Assembly (NCBI GenBank): GCA_963556145.1
Contig: OY744465.1
Location: 4,030,001-4,094,000, forward strand
From: Hygrocybe punicea
Taxonomy: Eukaryota; Basidiomycota; Agaricomycetes; Agaricales; Hygrophoraceae
DNA length: 64,000 bases
Reading direction: 5' to 3'
Below, piece after piece: positions 35,034 through 48,817 of this stretch (position 1 is the stretch's first letter; every line of letters starts with the position of its first letter). A program made the position numbers and the translations under genes. Below the pieces are notes generated by a model. That model saw only the letters and a program-made list of their open reading frames with translations, did no database searches and was not told the origin of the DNA.

Positions 35034-36635
35034 TTACGACTCTGTCCTCTTCTTCAAGTTCTTCTTCTTCCGGGCCGTTAGAATCGTCACCTGCGCTCCG
35101 GATTCTCCCGTACTCGGAGACACTCCAGCCCGCAGCAGCGCGGGGTTGCTGACACACACCGCGCCATAGATGAATGAATGGTATGTTTCCAGAGAGGTAA
35201 CCGGCTCTGGGAATGGATTCGGTGAAACATCTGGAAACTTACGCCCAGGCCGGGGAGACGGCGTACGAGGAGGAGGTGCAAGTAAGACTGTTGAGTCCCG
35301 CTCCGGCGTCCGTCGACCAAATTCATCCCCGGAAAACAATGGTCGAAGCGGAACGGTGGCTGTCACTGTGGGTGCCATGCCTTCACAGAGACCTTTGATG
35401 GCACCCTCCAACGTTTCTGTGGATCGAATGGACCGTTCAACCGTTGAGAATTCGACGCCAGTCAACATTGATGTCATTATCCGTTTATTGATCTGGGACG
35501 ACACCTGCCCCGGCTGGGGGACCAGAGGAGAGATTCCTGATCCAGAGGAGGCTTTAAGAGACGGCAGAGACAATCCCAATGAGAAAAAACCAGTAACAGC
35601 CCCCGCAACGCACTCCTGGCGGAACGACATTCGTTCCCAAAATTCATCAGGAGTGACCTTTGCCAACTCTCCCAGAGGACGCTCGTCCTTCCCAACAGCA
35701 GGCACTTCCTCATCTACAGAAGACTTGGCACCTGATACGTCGCCGTGTGCTGTTGTTCGGGGACGTTTTCTACTCGGAGATTTAACCCCGCCTGCTTCTG
35801 TTGTGTAAGCAATTTCATCCATAAAACGAGACTTTGGATCGTCGTCGAATGAAGGAATAAAATGTCCGAGATTCTGCAGTCCAGCAGGGTTTTTGTCTGC
35901 TGGACAGGGAAGCGGAATCTCGGATTCAGAATACGGGTGGCCATAAGTCCAAGAAGGGCCACTCGACGTTGGAGCAAACTTGAGAGAATGCGTTGCCTCG
36001 AGCTCGCTATAACCGGGGAGCACGTAATAGAGTTTCGTCTTGGCCTTTGACGCCCTGACGTCCAATTCCAGGGCGACGTCGGTGAATAGCCTCCTCCACC
36101 ACGCACAGAGTTTGAGATCACTCAAAGGATGCTTCCCAGGATGCTCTGACGAGTTGGGAAACAGATACTGGCCCTGCGCTCGTGCGAACAGCTGGACCCA
36201 GAGATGGTCAACGATGATAGGACGTGTGAGAGGATCGCAGTAGAACATGATCAACGACTTGACGAGCACAGCAGCTGGTGAAGGGTGGATTGCTTGTCCC
36301 GTGGTATCCACTTTCGAGATGTAGAGAATGCCGCATGAAGTGCTTGGGATATTGTACACGGACGCCTCGATGGCGACGACCAGGACGCGAGGCGAGTCTG
36401 GGGCAGCTTGCTCGGAGAGAAGAATGAGGATGTCCTGGAGGTAGGACCTGGGACGGGGGAGTGCGAACGGGAAGAGTCCGGCGTGTTTTCTGGGCGAAGA
36501 GACGAGGACGTGTATGTGAAACTCACGGGTTCCAGGCAACAGCTTGAGTGACGAGAGCAAGTTGTCGCGCAGGTTCATGGCTGGCTTCGCCTGTGGGAAC
36601 ATCACTGGCTGTCGACGTGCACGTTCAGGCCCCAT
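35034..36635 (-). CDS. RTT109: Histone acetyltransferase RTT109 (H3K56)
   Basis: Intronless, 533 aa, ATG at 36635. It is the fungus-specific p300-like enzyme that, with histone chaperones, acetylates newly made histone H3 (K56 and others) during replication and repair. Family marks: N-terminal LRDNLLSSLKLLPGTREFHI, RVLVVAIEASVYNIPSTSC, VLVKSLIMFYCDPLTRP, LWVQLFARAQGQYLFPNSSE, CAWWRRLFTDVALEL, and the segment DDPKSRFMDEIAY that carries the conserved acidic site region. After it comes a basic stretch (SRKRPRT), then FWERMSFRQECVAGAVTGFF. The C-terminus is long, proline-rich and ends in lysines (RKKKNLKKRTES), a likely nuclear signal. Low intron content is unlike its neighbours. Confidence 0.88.
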   Translation of the reverse strand: MGPERARRQPVMFPQAKPAMNLRDNLLSSLKLLPGTREFHIHVLVSSPRKHAGLFPFALPRPRSYLQDILILLSEQAAPDSPRVLVVAIEASVYNIPSTSCGILYISKVDTTGQAIHPSPAAVLVKSLIMFYCDPLTRPIIVDHLWVQLFARAQGQYLFPNSSEHPGKHPLSDLKLCAWWRRLFTDVALELDVRASKAKTKLYYVLPGYSELEATHSLKFAPTSSGPSWTYGHPYSESEIPLPCPADKNPAGLQNLGHFIPSFDDDPKSRFMDEIAYTTEAGGVKSPSRKRPRTTAHGDVSGAKSSVDEEVPAVGKDERPLGELAKVTPDEFWERMSFRQECVAGAVTGFFSLGLSLPSLKASSGSGISPLVPQPGQVSSQINKRIMTSMLTGVEFSTVERSIRSTETLEGAIKGLCEGMAPTVTATVPLRPLFSGDEFGRRTPERDSTVLLAPPPRTPSPRPGRKFPDVSPNPFPEPVTSLETYHSFIYGAVCVSNPALLRAGVSPSTGESGAQVTILTARKKKNLKKRTES

Positions 36636-37002
36636 CTTTATTTCTTTCTCGCGTTGCCCTCGCTCATCGTCTCACGGGATATATACAAATTGCAGTAAGT
36701 TATGTCACTATTGGCAGCGAGATCTGGTGGGCTGTGTACACAGGTTGAAGCTTGCAGTTCCGCCGCCGGACAGATTTAACGACCCTTTTGGATTTATTTA
36801 CTAAATTTTGCAGATCAGCACAACCTTCATCACCGTCCAAGTAAACATTGAAATTCCCCAAGGAAGCAAAAGAATGTCATGTAAACTATTTTTGTAGGTA
36901 TGGATGAGATCGACGACAAAGCTGTGCAGTATTATGCTACAGAGTGAGCGGGAGGGTTAAAGCAGCGTTCAAAAAGGAGAGACGTCGAGAAAGGGCAGGC
37001 CA

Positions 37003-39775
<2,773 letters not shown>

Positions 39776-39942
39776 GGCGTTGTCGTGTACAAAGTGTGAA
39801 GAAGTGGCCTTGAGGCGTCAATTGCCAGTTTACAAAAATGCTAAATTTACCTAAATTTTGCAAGTCAAATTGACTCTTTTACACCGTGCCGCACACGATA
39901 ATTACAAAAAATCTCTCAGCACCGAGTCAGTTCATAACGCCT

Positions 39943-40943
39943 CTACACTTTTACTCCAGTGTGCACACAGGCAACACCTCCCCACAAATCTGACCATGCC
40001 CTGCCATCCACATCCTCTCCAGTCGTGAAGCCAGCCTCTCTGATCAGGTTGGCAAATTCCGGCTGGCTGGGAAAGCGTCGAATGGATTCAACGAGATACT
40101 GATACGACTGGCGATCCCCCGCAAGAATGGTTCCAAGAAGAGGAATGATCGAGAATGAGTATTGGTCGTAGAGTCTGGAAGAATCAATGGTGCGCATTGG
40201 GCAGACAGATAAGAAGGACCAAATGAACCGGCTTACGAGCTCAAGAGTGGATCGGTAACTTTGCTGAACTCGAGGCAAGCAAAGATTCCGCCCGGCTTTA
40301 GCACACGATACGCCTCTTTCAGAACCGCAGGAATTGAGGTGCAGTTACGAATACCGAAGGCAATAGTGTATAGATCGTAAGAGTTTGCAGGAAATTGTGA
40401 TTCAGGTAACCCTTCAGCGTTGGCCTCGTGAAATGATATTTGGGGTGCTGAGAGGCTGTGTGAGGGTGAGAAAATTGGAGCCCGACCGAGACGAGACTCA
40501 CTGTTATGATACATGGTCTTCTTAAAACGCCTGAAACCCGCCTTGAGCATACGGCCGTTGATATCGACGACGTCTACAGTTGTCTCCCGGTCCGCATGTT
40601 TCTCTCGTGCGTAGTCTAGTATCCGAAGTGCAACGTCTCCCGTCCCACCAGCAACGTCCAAACTCTTCATCGGTCCTTTCCTACCGGGCTCCAACATGGA
40701 CACAAACGCGTCTTTCCATAATCTGTGTACGCCCAGAGACATGGCATCATTCATCAAGTCGTAAGACGATGCGACAGAGTCGAAGACATTCTTGACCAGG
40801 GTTTCCTTGGACTCTTGTGGGACAGTTTTGAAGCCAAAGGAAGTAGTTCGAGGAATTTCGGTGGTGGGCTTTAGATTCACGGATGCGTGGTTATTCCTGC
40901 ACAAGCGAACCTGGCATGATGACCGACGTGATACAGAAAACAT
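39943..40943 (-). CDS. COQ5: COQ5, 2-methoxy-6-polyprenyl-1,4-benzoquinol methylase
   Basis: Mitochondrial C-methyltransferase of ubiquinone synthesis. Exons 40943-40502, 40447-40237, 40174-39943; 294 aa. The start chosen (MFSVSRRSS) gives a basic, acid-free presequence; an in-frame ATG 33 bases upstream (40976) is possible. UbiE/COQ5 marks: FDSVASSYDLMNDAMSLGVH, the SAM-binding DVAGGTGDVALR, VVDINGRML, FHEANAEGLP, IAFGIRNCT, GGIFACLEFSKV, and the C-terminal YLVESIRRFPSQPEFANLI. It is divergent from FCF2 with only 47 bp between start codons. Confidence 0.93.
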
Positions 40944-40990
40944 TGTGAAGTTGTGAGTGGTCACGTGAACATTCATTGTACTTCAAGTTC
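40944..40990. promoter_or_regulatory. Compact bidirectional promoter between COQ5 and FCF2
   Basis: The start codons of COQ5 (minus) and FCF2 (plus) are separated by 47 bp, so the 5' UTRs must overlap or be minimal. The interval contains GGTCACGTGAAC with a CACGTG core, a possible bHLH site. No TATA box is evident. Confidence 0.5.
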
Positions 40991-41981
40991 ATGTCCCCTG
41001 GGCCATCCGACCAACCCGCTGGAAAGGGTAAAGCTGCAGGTGAATTATCCTGTTCAATAAGTTCACATTGGAAAAACAAATTAATGAGGTGCCAGATTTT
41101 GCCAACGGTTTGTCAGACTCTGGTTCTGAGATAACGCAAGAATACTTGGAGTCTCTGTTGGAGAAGGCGAGAAGAAATGCCATCCAGACGAGGGAAAATA
41201 GAGAAGTCTCGGAGGAGGAAGTTATTGTTCTTGGGAACGATCATACACCGTTGTAATGTCGCTTTATTCTTTTAGACACTAGACCTTAGCCTAACATGGC
41301 ACAAAACATCATAGACCACTGCCTCCATTAGAGCCGGGAACTCTCCCTCCCCAAGACCCGGGAATTCTCCATCCAAATTACTTCGTTCCGGAACCACCCA
41401 TACCCCCTCCGGAACTTACCAAAACTGGGAAGCCGCTCACAAAGAAGGAAAGGAAGGCTGTGAGTTCACCACTGCATGTTGATATGCATCAGAATTGTCG
41501 GTAACCGACGTTGCATGGCAGCTCAGGAATAAAACTGCAGGCCCAGACTGGTTCGATCTACCTGCTCCGGCAGAAGCAGACCTCCCGCGACTGTACCGCG
41601 AAGTGGAAGCACTTCGCCTCCGCAATCACCTTGACCCGAAGCGCTTCTACAGAAAAGACGAAGGCGAGGGGAAAGGTATCAAGGGCTTGCCTAAATACTT
41701 TGCCGTGCGCGTCGTATTTTATTTTATTTTGTTTGAGAACAATCACAAAGCTATCGAGGCAGATTGGCACCGTCGTCCCGTCGACCACACCATTTGGCAC
41801 GGCGAGTACAGACAACCTTACACGTGCAAATCGCAAGAGAACGCTTGTGGAAGAGCTGGTGGATGATGCGGAGGCGAAACACTATGCAAAAAAGAAATTT
41901 GTGGAACTACAAAAAGTGAGGGGCATGAAGGGTCGTGGAACTTTGGCTCAAAAACAAGCCTTGAGGAGGAGAAAGTTTTGA
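40991..41981 (+). CDS. FCF2: FCF2, pre-rRNA processing factor
   Basis: Nucleolar SSU-processome protein of the Fcf2/TDIF2 family, needed for early cleavages of pre-rRNA. Exons 40991-41039, 41096-41252, 41315-41459, 41522-41704, 41763-41981; 250 aa. The family domain is in exons 4-5: TAGPDWFDLPAPAEADLPRL, LRLRNHLDPKRFYRKD, LPKYFA joined to IGTVVPS, NRKRTLVEELVDDAEAKHY, AKKKF. KPLTKKERKA precedes it. The N-terminus is acidic and variable. Introns are 56-62 bp. The first intron assignment is the least certain. Confidence 0.9.
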
Positions 41982-42074
41982 GTTTCACGATGCTACCAAT
42001 TTAGTGTTCCTCTGATAATACGAGGACAATCCGCTAGTTTATTCACGTCAAATAGCGAAGTCAGGATCGCACAG

Positions 42075-43355
42075 TCAAAAAATGGGGATAAAGTCCTGCA
42101 TCCTATCCCGAGCATCCTGTGCAATGCACTCCGCAATCCACGTCAAATTTCGGATTTCCTGCTCCTTCAACTTCATATAGCTGTAGAACACGCTGTACTG
42201 GAACTGCTGCAAAAAAGAGAGTTTATTTAGATGTACCTCCGTCGTAAAAAATCGATCTTCGAGCTGCGATGCTGCGCCTGATCCATCAAATCCACGCTCG
42301 CCGTTGGTAGAGTTGTCGAAAAAGGAACGGTATTCTGATATATTTTCACAGACCTGCTGAACTTGCTCAATCTCGTCAGCTTTGGCGAGAGCGTTGTTGC
42401 CTTCCGGGAATAGCCGTCCCATTGCAGGGAACAACTTTGCACGTTGTTCTTTAGTGAGCTCGGTACCGAAAGAATTGATGGTGATGTTTATAGTACGCCG
42501 GTCAGCTTCAAACGACAGGATGCGGTGCATCGTGTCCGACGTGGGTGAACCGAGAGTTTTGCAAAAGCGGTGAAAGTCCTCCAGATAAGCTTTGTACACA
42601 GTGTTACGAATGATTTCTATGTTCAGGTCATCGAGATCTGATGCAGCTAGGCAGTCGCGGAAATATGGCGCTAGAACATAATTCAATCAAGGGTGTCGAT
42701 TCTAAGAAGCAGGCCAGCGTACCAAGCGGTGTCTCCACAAGTACACTCTGGTAGAGCTCTTCAACATTTGTAGCAACACAGAGTGCCGGCATCGTGTCAA
42801 AGATGCCAAGGGGATGACACCGTTCCAGTAATTCGTGAGTATCTCTCTCGTGGAGTGTACCAGTGATCAGAAGAACGACATTGTCAATCATATAAGCATA
42901 ACTATTGACGAACAACGTCAAAATGGTCATATAACGAGAAACAGACACGCACGTAATATAGTCCAAAAACTTGCTCAAGGGTTCAACAGCATTGCTTCGC
43001 AAGTAATTGAATTGGTCGACGAGAATCTGTGTGGCCTTGTCGGCGATGGCAGCGGTTGAAATTGGTAGCGATTCGTTCGCTAGGAAATTACCATAGTCGG
43101 TAGCCGACAATTGTGTTCGGAAGTCTGGGAGTGATTCAGTTGAAGCAGAAGGAATCCACCCATTCTACTGAACCGACCTTCCAGTGTTTCGCATTGAGTT
43201 AGGTTTGCATATTGACTTTGGGTGAGGATACCAGCCTTGAATCCCCTCACAACCCCTTCTAGAAACCCACTGTCAACCTAACCAAATCTCTGTGTAAATT
43301 GAGCTTGTGAAAGGAGCTTAGGAACCGTACTAACGTTATAAAATAGCGCTTCCAT
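42075..43355 (-). CDS. VMA6: V-type ATPase V0 subunit d
   Basis: Peripheral subunit that links the membrane c-ring to the central stalk of the vacuolar proton pump. Exons 43355-43335, 43277-43178, 43124-42953, 42901-42723, 42670-42075; 355 aa, the standard size. Marks: [95 protein letters not shown] and the C-terminal [16 protein letters not shown]...QDFIPIF. The first exon is only 21 bases long. Introns are 51-57 bp. Confidence 0.95.
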
Positions 43356-43589
43356 ATAATGGACAACAACTTCAAGTAAGTGAACCGATATTCTCACGCT
43401 GCTATCCAATCCTAAGCCTGAATATAGGCCTGAATCCTGAATATTAATGCGATTCGCAGGACAACCTAACCATCGTTAAACTACGGGCTGACTGTGTATG
43501 TAGGGTTGCTGTGGTCAATGCATAAAAAGAGATGCTGTGATAATGATGCTAAGTAACAATGATAGTGCAAGGAAAGCATAACTTGGTGT

Positions 43590-46500
43590 TCAGAGAGACC
43601 GGATCGCCTTGCGCCTCTTCCCCCGAGCCGATCGGTGAAGATACTCGTCGTCATCCCCGTCAGTATAGTCTTCATCAGCAATCTCAGGCCCGTACAGAAG
43701 TATACGTTTCTCCTGATCGGTTTTGCGCAGGCTGCGTAGATTGGAAGCGAGCGACTTGAAGAACTCACTCTGACGAACGAGCTATTAAATAAGCTATATT
43801 TGATGGAGACGAGGACTTACTTTTGGAACACGGATTTTTGAGTCTGGAGGTGCAGATTTTTCCATTCGTTTCTTTTTCTCTTTGAACTGCAGATAACACC
43901 TGAGAGACAGTGGTCATAAGGGAACGGAAACGCCTACCTTCTTCTGTTCCTCCTTGAGTAGAATAGAGAGGTGTTTGATCCAACGTTGCAAGTTCGACTC
44001 GACCTTTTTCTTTTTTGCTTGCCCGACCATGAGTCCCAAATCAGCCTCGTCAGCAATAGCTTCGTCATCTGAATCGGGTACAGCGTAGGACCTGACGGTT
44101 GCCGCAGCCACCCGACGAGGTCTCTTCTTCGCTCGAGGAGAGCCTTCTTGCTTGATAGAAGGCACAACGTTGGACGGTGAGGCCATGGGAATACCACTCT
44201 GAGTCACTTCCATCTTTACTTTGACCTTGTGGTGGGTCAACTTCTCCGAGCCGTCATGGTTCTGCGAGATATAATCTTCTTCACTGAAGAAAAACTCCGC
44301 TCCTAATTCAATGTCGTGGTAGATACTCCAATTCTGATGGAATTGACGTATGTTACGACATGTTCAACAGCGGAAGCGGAAGGAACTCACTGGTGCTCGG
44401 CCCAGTCGTGCTAACATCTTGAAGTGATTCAAAGTTATAGGAACGTGGTTCACCGTTCCGTGATGATTGTCAGAGTACCCCAAATACTGTTGAACAACCT
44501 ACAAAATTTCGGAAATTTCAGTCACTGAAGTCGTATCACCTGAACGGGAAATTTACCCCCGAGTTGTTGTTAACAACAGCATGGGTCATGAAAACAGCAG
44601 TGATGTTACTCCTTACGCCAAACTGACTCTTGATCCAGCGTCCAACTTGTACAGAATCTGCAACAGGGTTGATATCGCAATTGGGTAAAAATGGATGACG
44701 ACTTGCCGTTTGGATACTGAAGTTTCCCGGCGACATCGCTGTAAATCGAGTATGGATAGAAATTCCTTCTACGTGATCGGGATGGGGCCATTTCGTCTTG
44801 ACGTATCATAAAAGTAAGGGTATCTTGAGTGATGCGGCCCTGGCAATCACAAAAGGTGGCTGTCGTGAGCTAAACAAGAGATGAATAAAACCGCCACTTA
44901 CAAGCTCCGGTGCCTCTTCTTGGGTTTCTGTCTCATCCAGAGCATGACCCTCTACAGCTTCCAATTCTTCATCGTCACCGACTTCCTGATCATTGACCTG
45001 CGCAACCTCCTCCCCTTCTCTTTCAAAGGCAGCTGCATCTGCTAACCGAGAAGCAATGTAATCGCGACATAACTTCGCTTCGTACGTCGCACAAGCCTTT
45101 TCGTCCTCGTGGTGTGGCAGATCCTCTAACGAAAGATGATATCGCTGCGTCACGACTAATGAAATGGTATCATGTAGGAAAGGGAATCCCTCGAACAACT
45201 TTCGCAACATCTTGCCCTAAATTGAAAACAAAAGTAATCATTATAATGACAGGTATCGTGAGAACCAAGATGATAAACTAACCTTGCAGCCAATTTCCAA
45301 AGATTTGACGGCAACCTCCTCGACCAATTCCCGTGTCTCCTTGTTATTTAAGCCCACTTCCACTTTGGCAAACTCCAAGATGGGCGCATACCTCTCAACA
45401 AACGGATTGACGAGGACATTGAATATATCCTTCCTCGTGAGCGGGGTAAGCCCAAGAGGTTCGAGCTTGTTGCGCAATGTAGCCGGCGTAGTGTGAGCGA
45501 GGCAATTATCAGAAAGGAAAACTGTGAGAAGAAGGACGAGGCGGACGGTGGGGTCGGTGCTGGGAAAGTCAGTGAATAGTTGTCGCAACACTTGGATGGT
45601 GTACAACGTAGTCACTGAACGAGTCTTGATGAAGAGCTGTGGCATGTAAATCCATTCCAGTTATTTCCATGGATCCAATTCTAAGCTGCCGTACCTTTAT
45701 TAAATCTTCAACAAGAGAGCTGGAAAAGTCGGAATAAATTGAGGGTACACATTAGATGTGGAAATTGGACACACGGTAGTTCGAACAGAAGATCCCCCGC
45801 CTTGTCCAATTCCTTGAGAGCAGCATACGCCGGTTCGTTTACCTTGGCTTCCATACAAATTTCTGCAGCCACCGTGCGGCTGAGGAACATTCTATAGTTG
45901 AGTTAGTTACCTGACATATACAAGCAGATGGTTTAGCTTACGTTGAATCAAGCCTACAAAGCTCGCGAACATTTTGAATGATCTCTTCAGTTCGCGTATC
46001 ACTGGTCAAGGCTGGTCGCTCGAACATTTTTCGAAATACGAAATCCCGATACTATCAAATAAAATACAACGCCATTAGATATGATGTACGAATTACGTTG
46101 TGAGGATCTAAACTTGCTTTGCTATCCATGTGAAACCCGTTTGCCGTTGCAAGAGGCAGAAGCCTAGGTTCAATGGCCAAAGCAAGGGGAAATTGTGCCA
46201 TGATCGAGTCCTAGGAGCGAATGATGAACGTCGTCATCTCTTAGCATTACTTCTGAACACACTTTGTTAGAGAACGGAATGAACTTCGAGGTGAGAAAAG
46301 GCATTAGCACAACAAAAAATGACTGTCGGGGGCAGCATACATTGTACTTCTCCAGAATGTCTCTTATCTCTTCCCATGTGATGCTCTTCATCCCTGTCGG
46401 AAACTTACTTTCCTTCAAAAAGGTAGTGAATATCGCCCCGTCGTCTTCCCCCTTTCCACACGGTATTTCACCATATACGTCCGCCGCGAGTTTCAAAAAA

Positions 46501-46960
46501 TAAGTAAACACGGGAAACGAAACCGAGCGGACCCAATTAGATTTGACGAAATGTGAAGTCGTACGAAAGTAGTGATGCATAGCAACTTGTATAAGATACC
46601 GAGAAAAGTGGGCTCCGCTGGCGAGGAGGATCTACAAGGCCGACCGCAAACGCCGTCAGTGGCTACAAAGACGGCCACCACAGGACCGCAAGATCGACAT
46701 ACGTCAAGGACCCTTTCATTCATGACCCTCCCCCTGCCAAGAGCCCAAAATATAGCTTGGATGTGCCCATAACGATTGAGGAAATAGTGTGCGCGAACAT
46801 AGGGATCCTGCGAGAATTGATGGAAGCGTTTTGAGACCAGGATGAGGTGGCTTGGGTCGTTTAGTTCGAAAAATATCAACTGAATGATTTCATCTAAAAA
46901 GCACGGATGAAATGAGAATCAGCGGGTCTAATGATTGGACTTACCGCAGAGACGGTCCAT
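43590..46960 (-). CDS. Large F-box-like protein conserved in Agaricomycetes
   Basis: Sixteen exons: 46960-46945, 46893-46703, 46631-46341, 46283-46263, 46210-46118, 46051-45942, 45891-45775, 45719-45695, 45636-45283, 45216-44902, 44869-44707, 44657-44557, 44498-44391, 44333-43938, 43886-43821, 43781-43590; the phase is kept throughout, 852 aa. The N-terminus MDRLCDEIIQLIFFELNDPS HLILVSKRF looks like an F-box. A helical, repeat-poor body follows (YRDFVFRKMFERP, LTRKDIFNVLVNPFVERY). An acidic stretch comes near residue 490. Then TFCDCQGRITQDTLTFMIRQ, FMTHAVVNNNSG, WSIYHDIELGAEFFFSEEDY, and a nuclear-like KKRPRR. Two introns start GC (44706, 46117). I recall similar Agaricomycete proteins but know no function; substrate receptor of SCF is an inference. 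Confidence 0.8.
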
Positions 46961-47197
46961 GAGGAAAAGTGACTTCAGGACAGGTGTTAGATAATTAATG
47001 TAGGCGGAGGACGTTATGACCAGTCAGAATGTGACTGCCGGGAGCGATGGTGAGTACACTGAAGACAGTTGTCGTTGCGGCCACTGTGAGTGTGAAGCTC
47101 AAGCTAGAGGGTGGAAAGTCGGACTTTCAAACGGCCGAGACGGTCAATTTCCAAAGTTCACCGGTCACCAGTGCACGAAATCATGTAGTAGTGATAT

Positions 47198-48394
47198 TCA
47201 AAAACTGCATTTATAAAAACTTTTCCAGATCTGCCATGGTAACCTCCAATCCCTGACCTGCAACGACGGATAAAACGCGTCGAAATTAGCCTTCTCCAAC
47301 CGCTCAAGAAAGGATGTCACTGGGACCTATAGGAATGGTTCTCAGATCAACACACGCGGCGAAGTGACGAAGAAATACCCCGGCCAAAAAAATGGGCATT
47401 GCATTCGCCTTGTCTTCACCCGCTTCGTGGAACATCTCTCTTGCTGTGATCATATGATCATTGGCGATCGTCGCAAACTCAAAGACCGCATCTTCTAGTC
47501 CTATAACAGCTCTTCCCGACCTGAAAACTTCTTCTTGACTTACTCCGTGCTTCGCTGTAATCTCGGCAGGAATGACCATTCGACCCTTGGATGCGTGAAA
47601 GTGAAGGGCACGGAGCAGGGTCGTGAACGTCTGAGCAATTCCTAGATGGGAAGAGGCGTGCGATAGCGTGGACGAGGTTATAGAAAGGAGAGATAGGAGC
47701 AAATAAAGTAGGGTGGCCGACGTCGATTCTGCGTGTGAGGTCAAAGAAGTCACTGTGAGATGCGTAGGCGTGTATAGTTCTTCGTCCTACGGTGATTGAT
47801 CTTGAGTCTACGCGCTCAAGATGGATGGCTCTGACGTACTCGGGCATCTATGATCCTTTTTAAATGGTATGGCGGCAAGTGAACTTGTTGTGAGGCTTCA
47901 TGCAAAGCTAACGCAATAGGGTGCTTCGGTGGTCTGCCCTAGGTGATGTTTGCGGTCAAAGACGCCCAACATGTAGTGACACGCTTACACACATCAGCTA
48001 TGCCCTTGATGGCATCTCTCCAAAATTGCATTCGCATCTTACCGATCATGGGACTCGAAACCTCGTCCTGAATCATAGCCAAATCAACCTTGAAAGAAGG
48101 CAATAGTAATTCGCATGGATATCGACGGGAACTCGAAAAGACACGTACGGAAAAGGCTTTCAAAGCAAAATACCCACCTTGCAGATGCCGAGGGTAACAT
48201 TGCGAACATAAGAAAGACTCGTAGTCGTACTTTCGGACCAAGTCACGGCAATAGGTCGTTGGGTCCACCCTCGCGCCAGAACCTACTTCCGAAGAACCCA
48301 GAGTACTCGAGTATCGGCGAAGAACAATCCTTCCTTGTGAGGCAAGGCCAGTCAGAGCCAGTCGAGTAACCTCCTGCCAGTGGTAGAACATCAT
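47198..48394 (-). CDS. NDUFAF6: NDUFAF6-like complex I assembly factor (phytoene/squalene synthase fold)
   Basis: Mitochondrial protein with a squalene/phytoene synthase fold, required for assembly of respiratory complex I. Exons 48394-48149, 48088-47993, 47938-47840, 47786-47379, 47326-47198; 325 aa. The chosen start (MMFYHWQEV) gives a basic presequence (SQGRIVLRRYSS); an ATG at 48436 is also in frame. Marks: DPTTYCRDLVRKYDYESFLC, MIGKMRMQFWRDAIKGI, RPPKHPIALALHEA, HASSHLGIAQTFTTLLRALH, GRMVIPAEITAKHGVSQEEV and the end LPWQIWKSFYKCSF. It is divergent from SDHAF1. Confidence 0.9.
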
Positions 48395-48434
48395 GATAGA
48401 GGCCGGAAGTTGCCGCTCACTGCAGTCACGCCCC
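48395..48434. promoter_or_regulatory. 40-bp divergent promoter between NDUFAF6 and SDHAF1
   Basis: Only 40 bases separate the two start codons. If NDUFAF6 uses its upstream ATG (48436), the coding starts overlap. Both products are assembly factors for respiratory complexes (I and II), so a shared promoter is plausible. No TATA box is seen. Confidence 0.55.
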
Positions 48435-48786
48435 ATGTCCAGTGGACGGTCAGGTCTACAAACGGAGGTCCTTTCGCTTTACAGACGGTCAGTTCAAGTT
48501 TGCTCATGATATAACCACAGAGCTTTACAGAATCAAACACTCACATCCCAGCGCCCTGCGCATGGTTCGCACAAAAGCCCCTTCCACCAGACCCAAATTT
48601 CTGCTCATTGTGCGCTACAACTTCCGAACTCAAGTGTCGGCCATCTCCCCTCGCGACATCAGTGCGATAGAACACCTTCTACGTCGTGGACGCAGACAGA
48701 TTCAGGTATCAGAGGATCCAAATGTCAAGGATTGTTGGGTGTCCCAGGAGATGAAGGATTGGGAAGCAAAGCAAAGACGTGCTTGA
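48435..48786 (+). CDS. SDHAF1: SDHAF1/Sdh6, LYR-motif succinate dehydrogenase assembly factor
   Basis: Small mitochondrial matrix protein that helps place iron-sulfur clusters in the complex II subunit SDHB. Exons 48435-48487 and 48552-48786, intron 64 bp; 95 aa. Seen: the LYR tripeptide in QTEVLSLYRRALRMVRTK (across the join), then RPKFLLIVRYNFRTQ, SPRDISAIEHLLRRGRRQIQ and VKDCWVSQEM, which are typical of the family. Divergent from NDUFAF6; its stop is 31 bp from the stop of the convergent uL29m gene. Confidence 0.9.
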
Positions 48787-48817
48787 CTCCTTAAAGGTGG
48801 TCATTACAGTGTAATAT

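Noticed and set aside
34695..35081. Plus-strand 128-codon frame
   Set aside because: No family signal; it overlaps the end of RTT109 and the better-looking minus-strand frame.
44536..44809. Separate small gene starting at the ATG at 44791 or 44809
   Set aside because: The upstream exon ending at 44902 joins in phase through a 32-bp intron (44870-44901) into the same frame, and family memory (TFCDCQGRITQDTLTFMIRQ) supports one long gene. The intron is very short, so RNA evidence is still desirable.
47016..47256. Two plus-strand frames of 66-69 codons between NDUFAF6 and the F-box-like gene
   Set aside because: They lie in the 237-bp promoter interval and the end of NDUFAF6; no domain or splice evidence.
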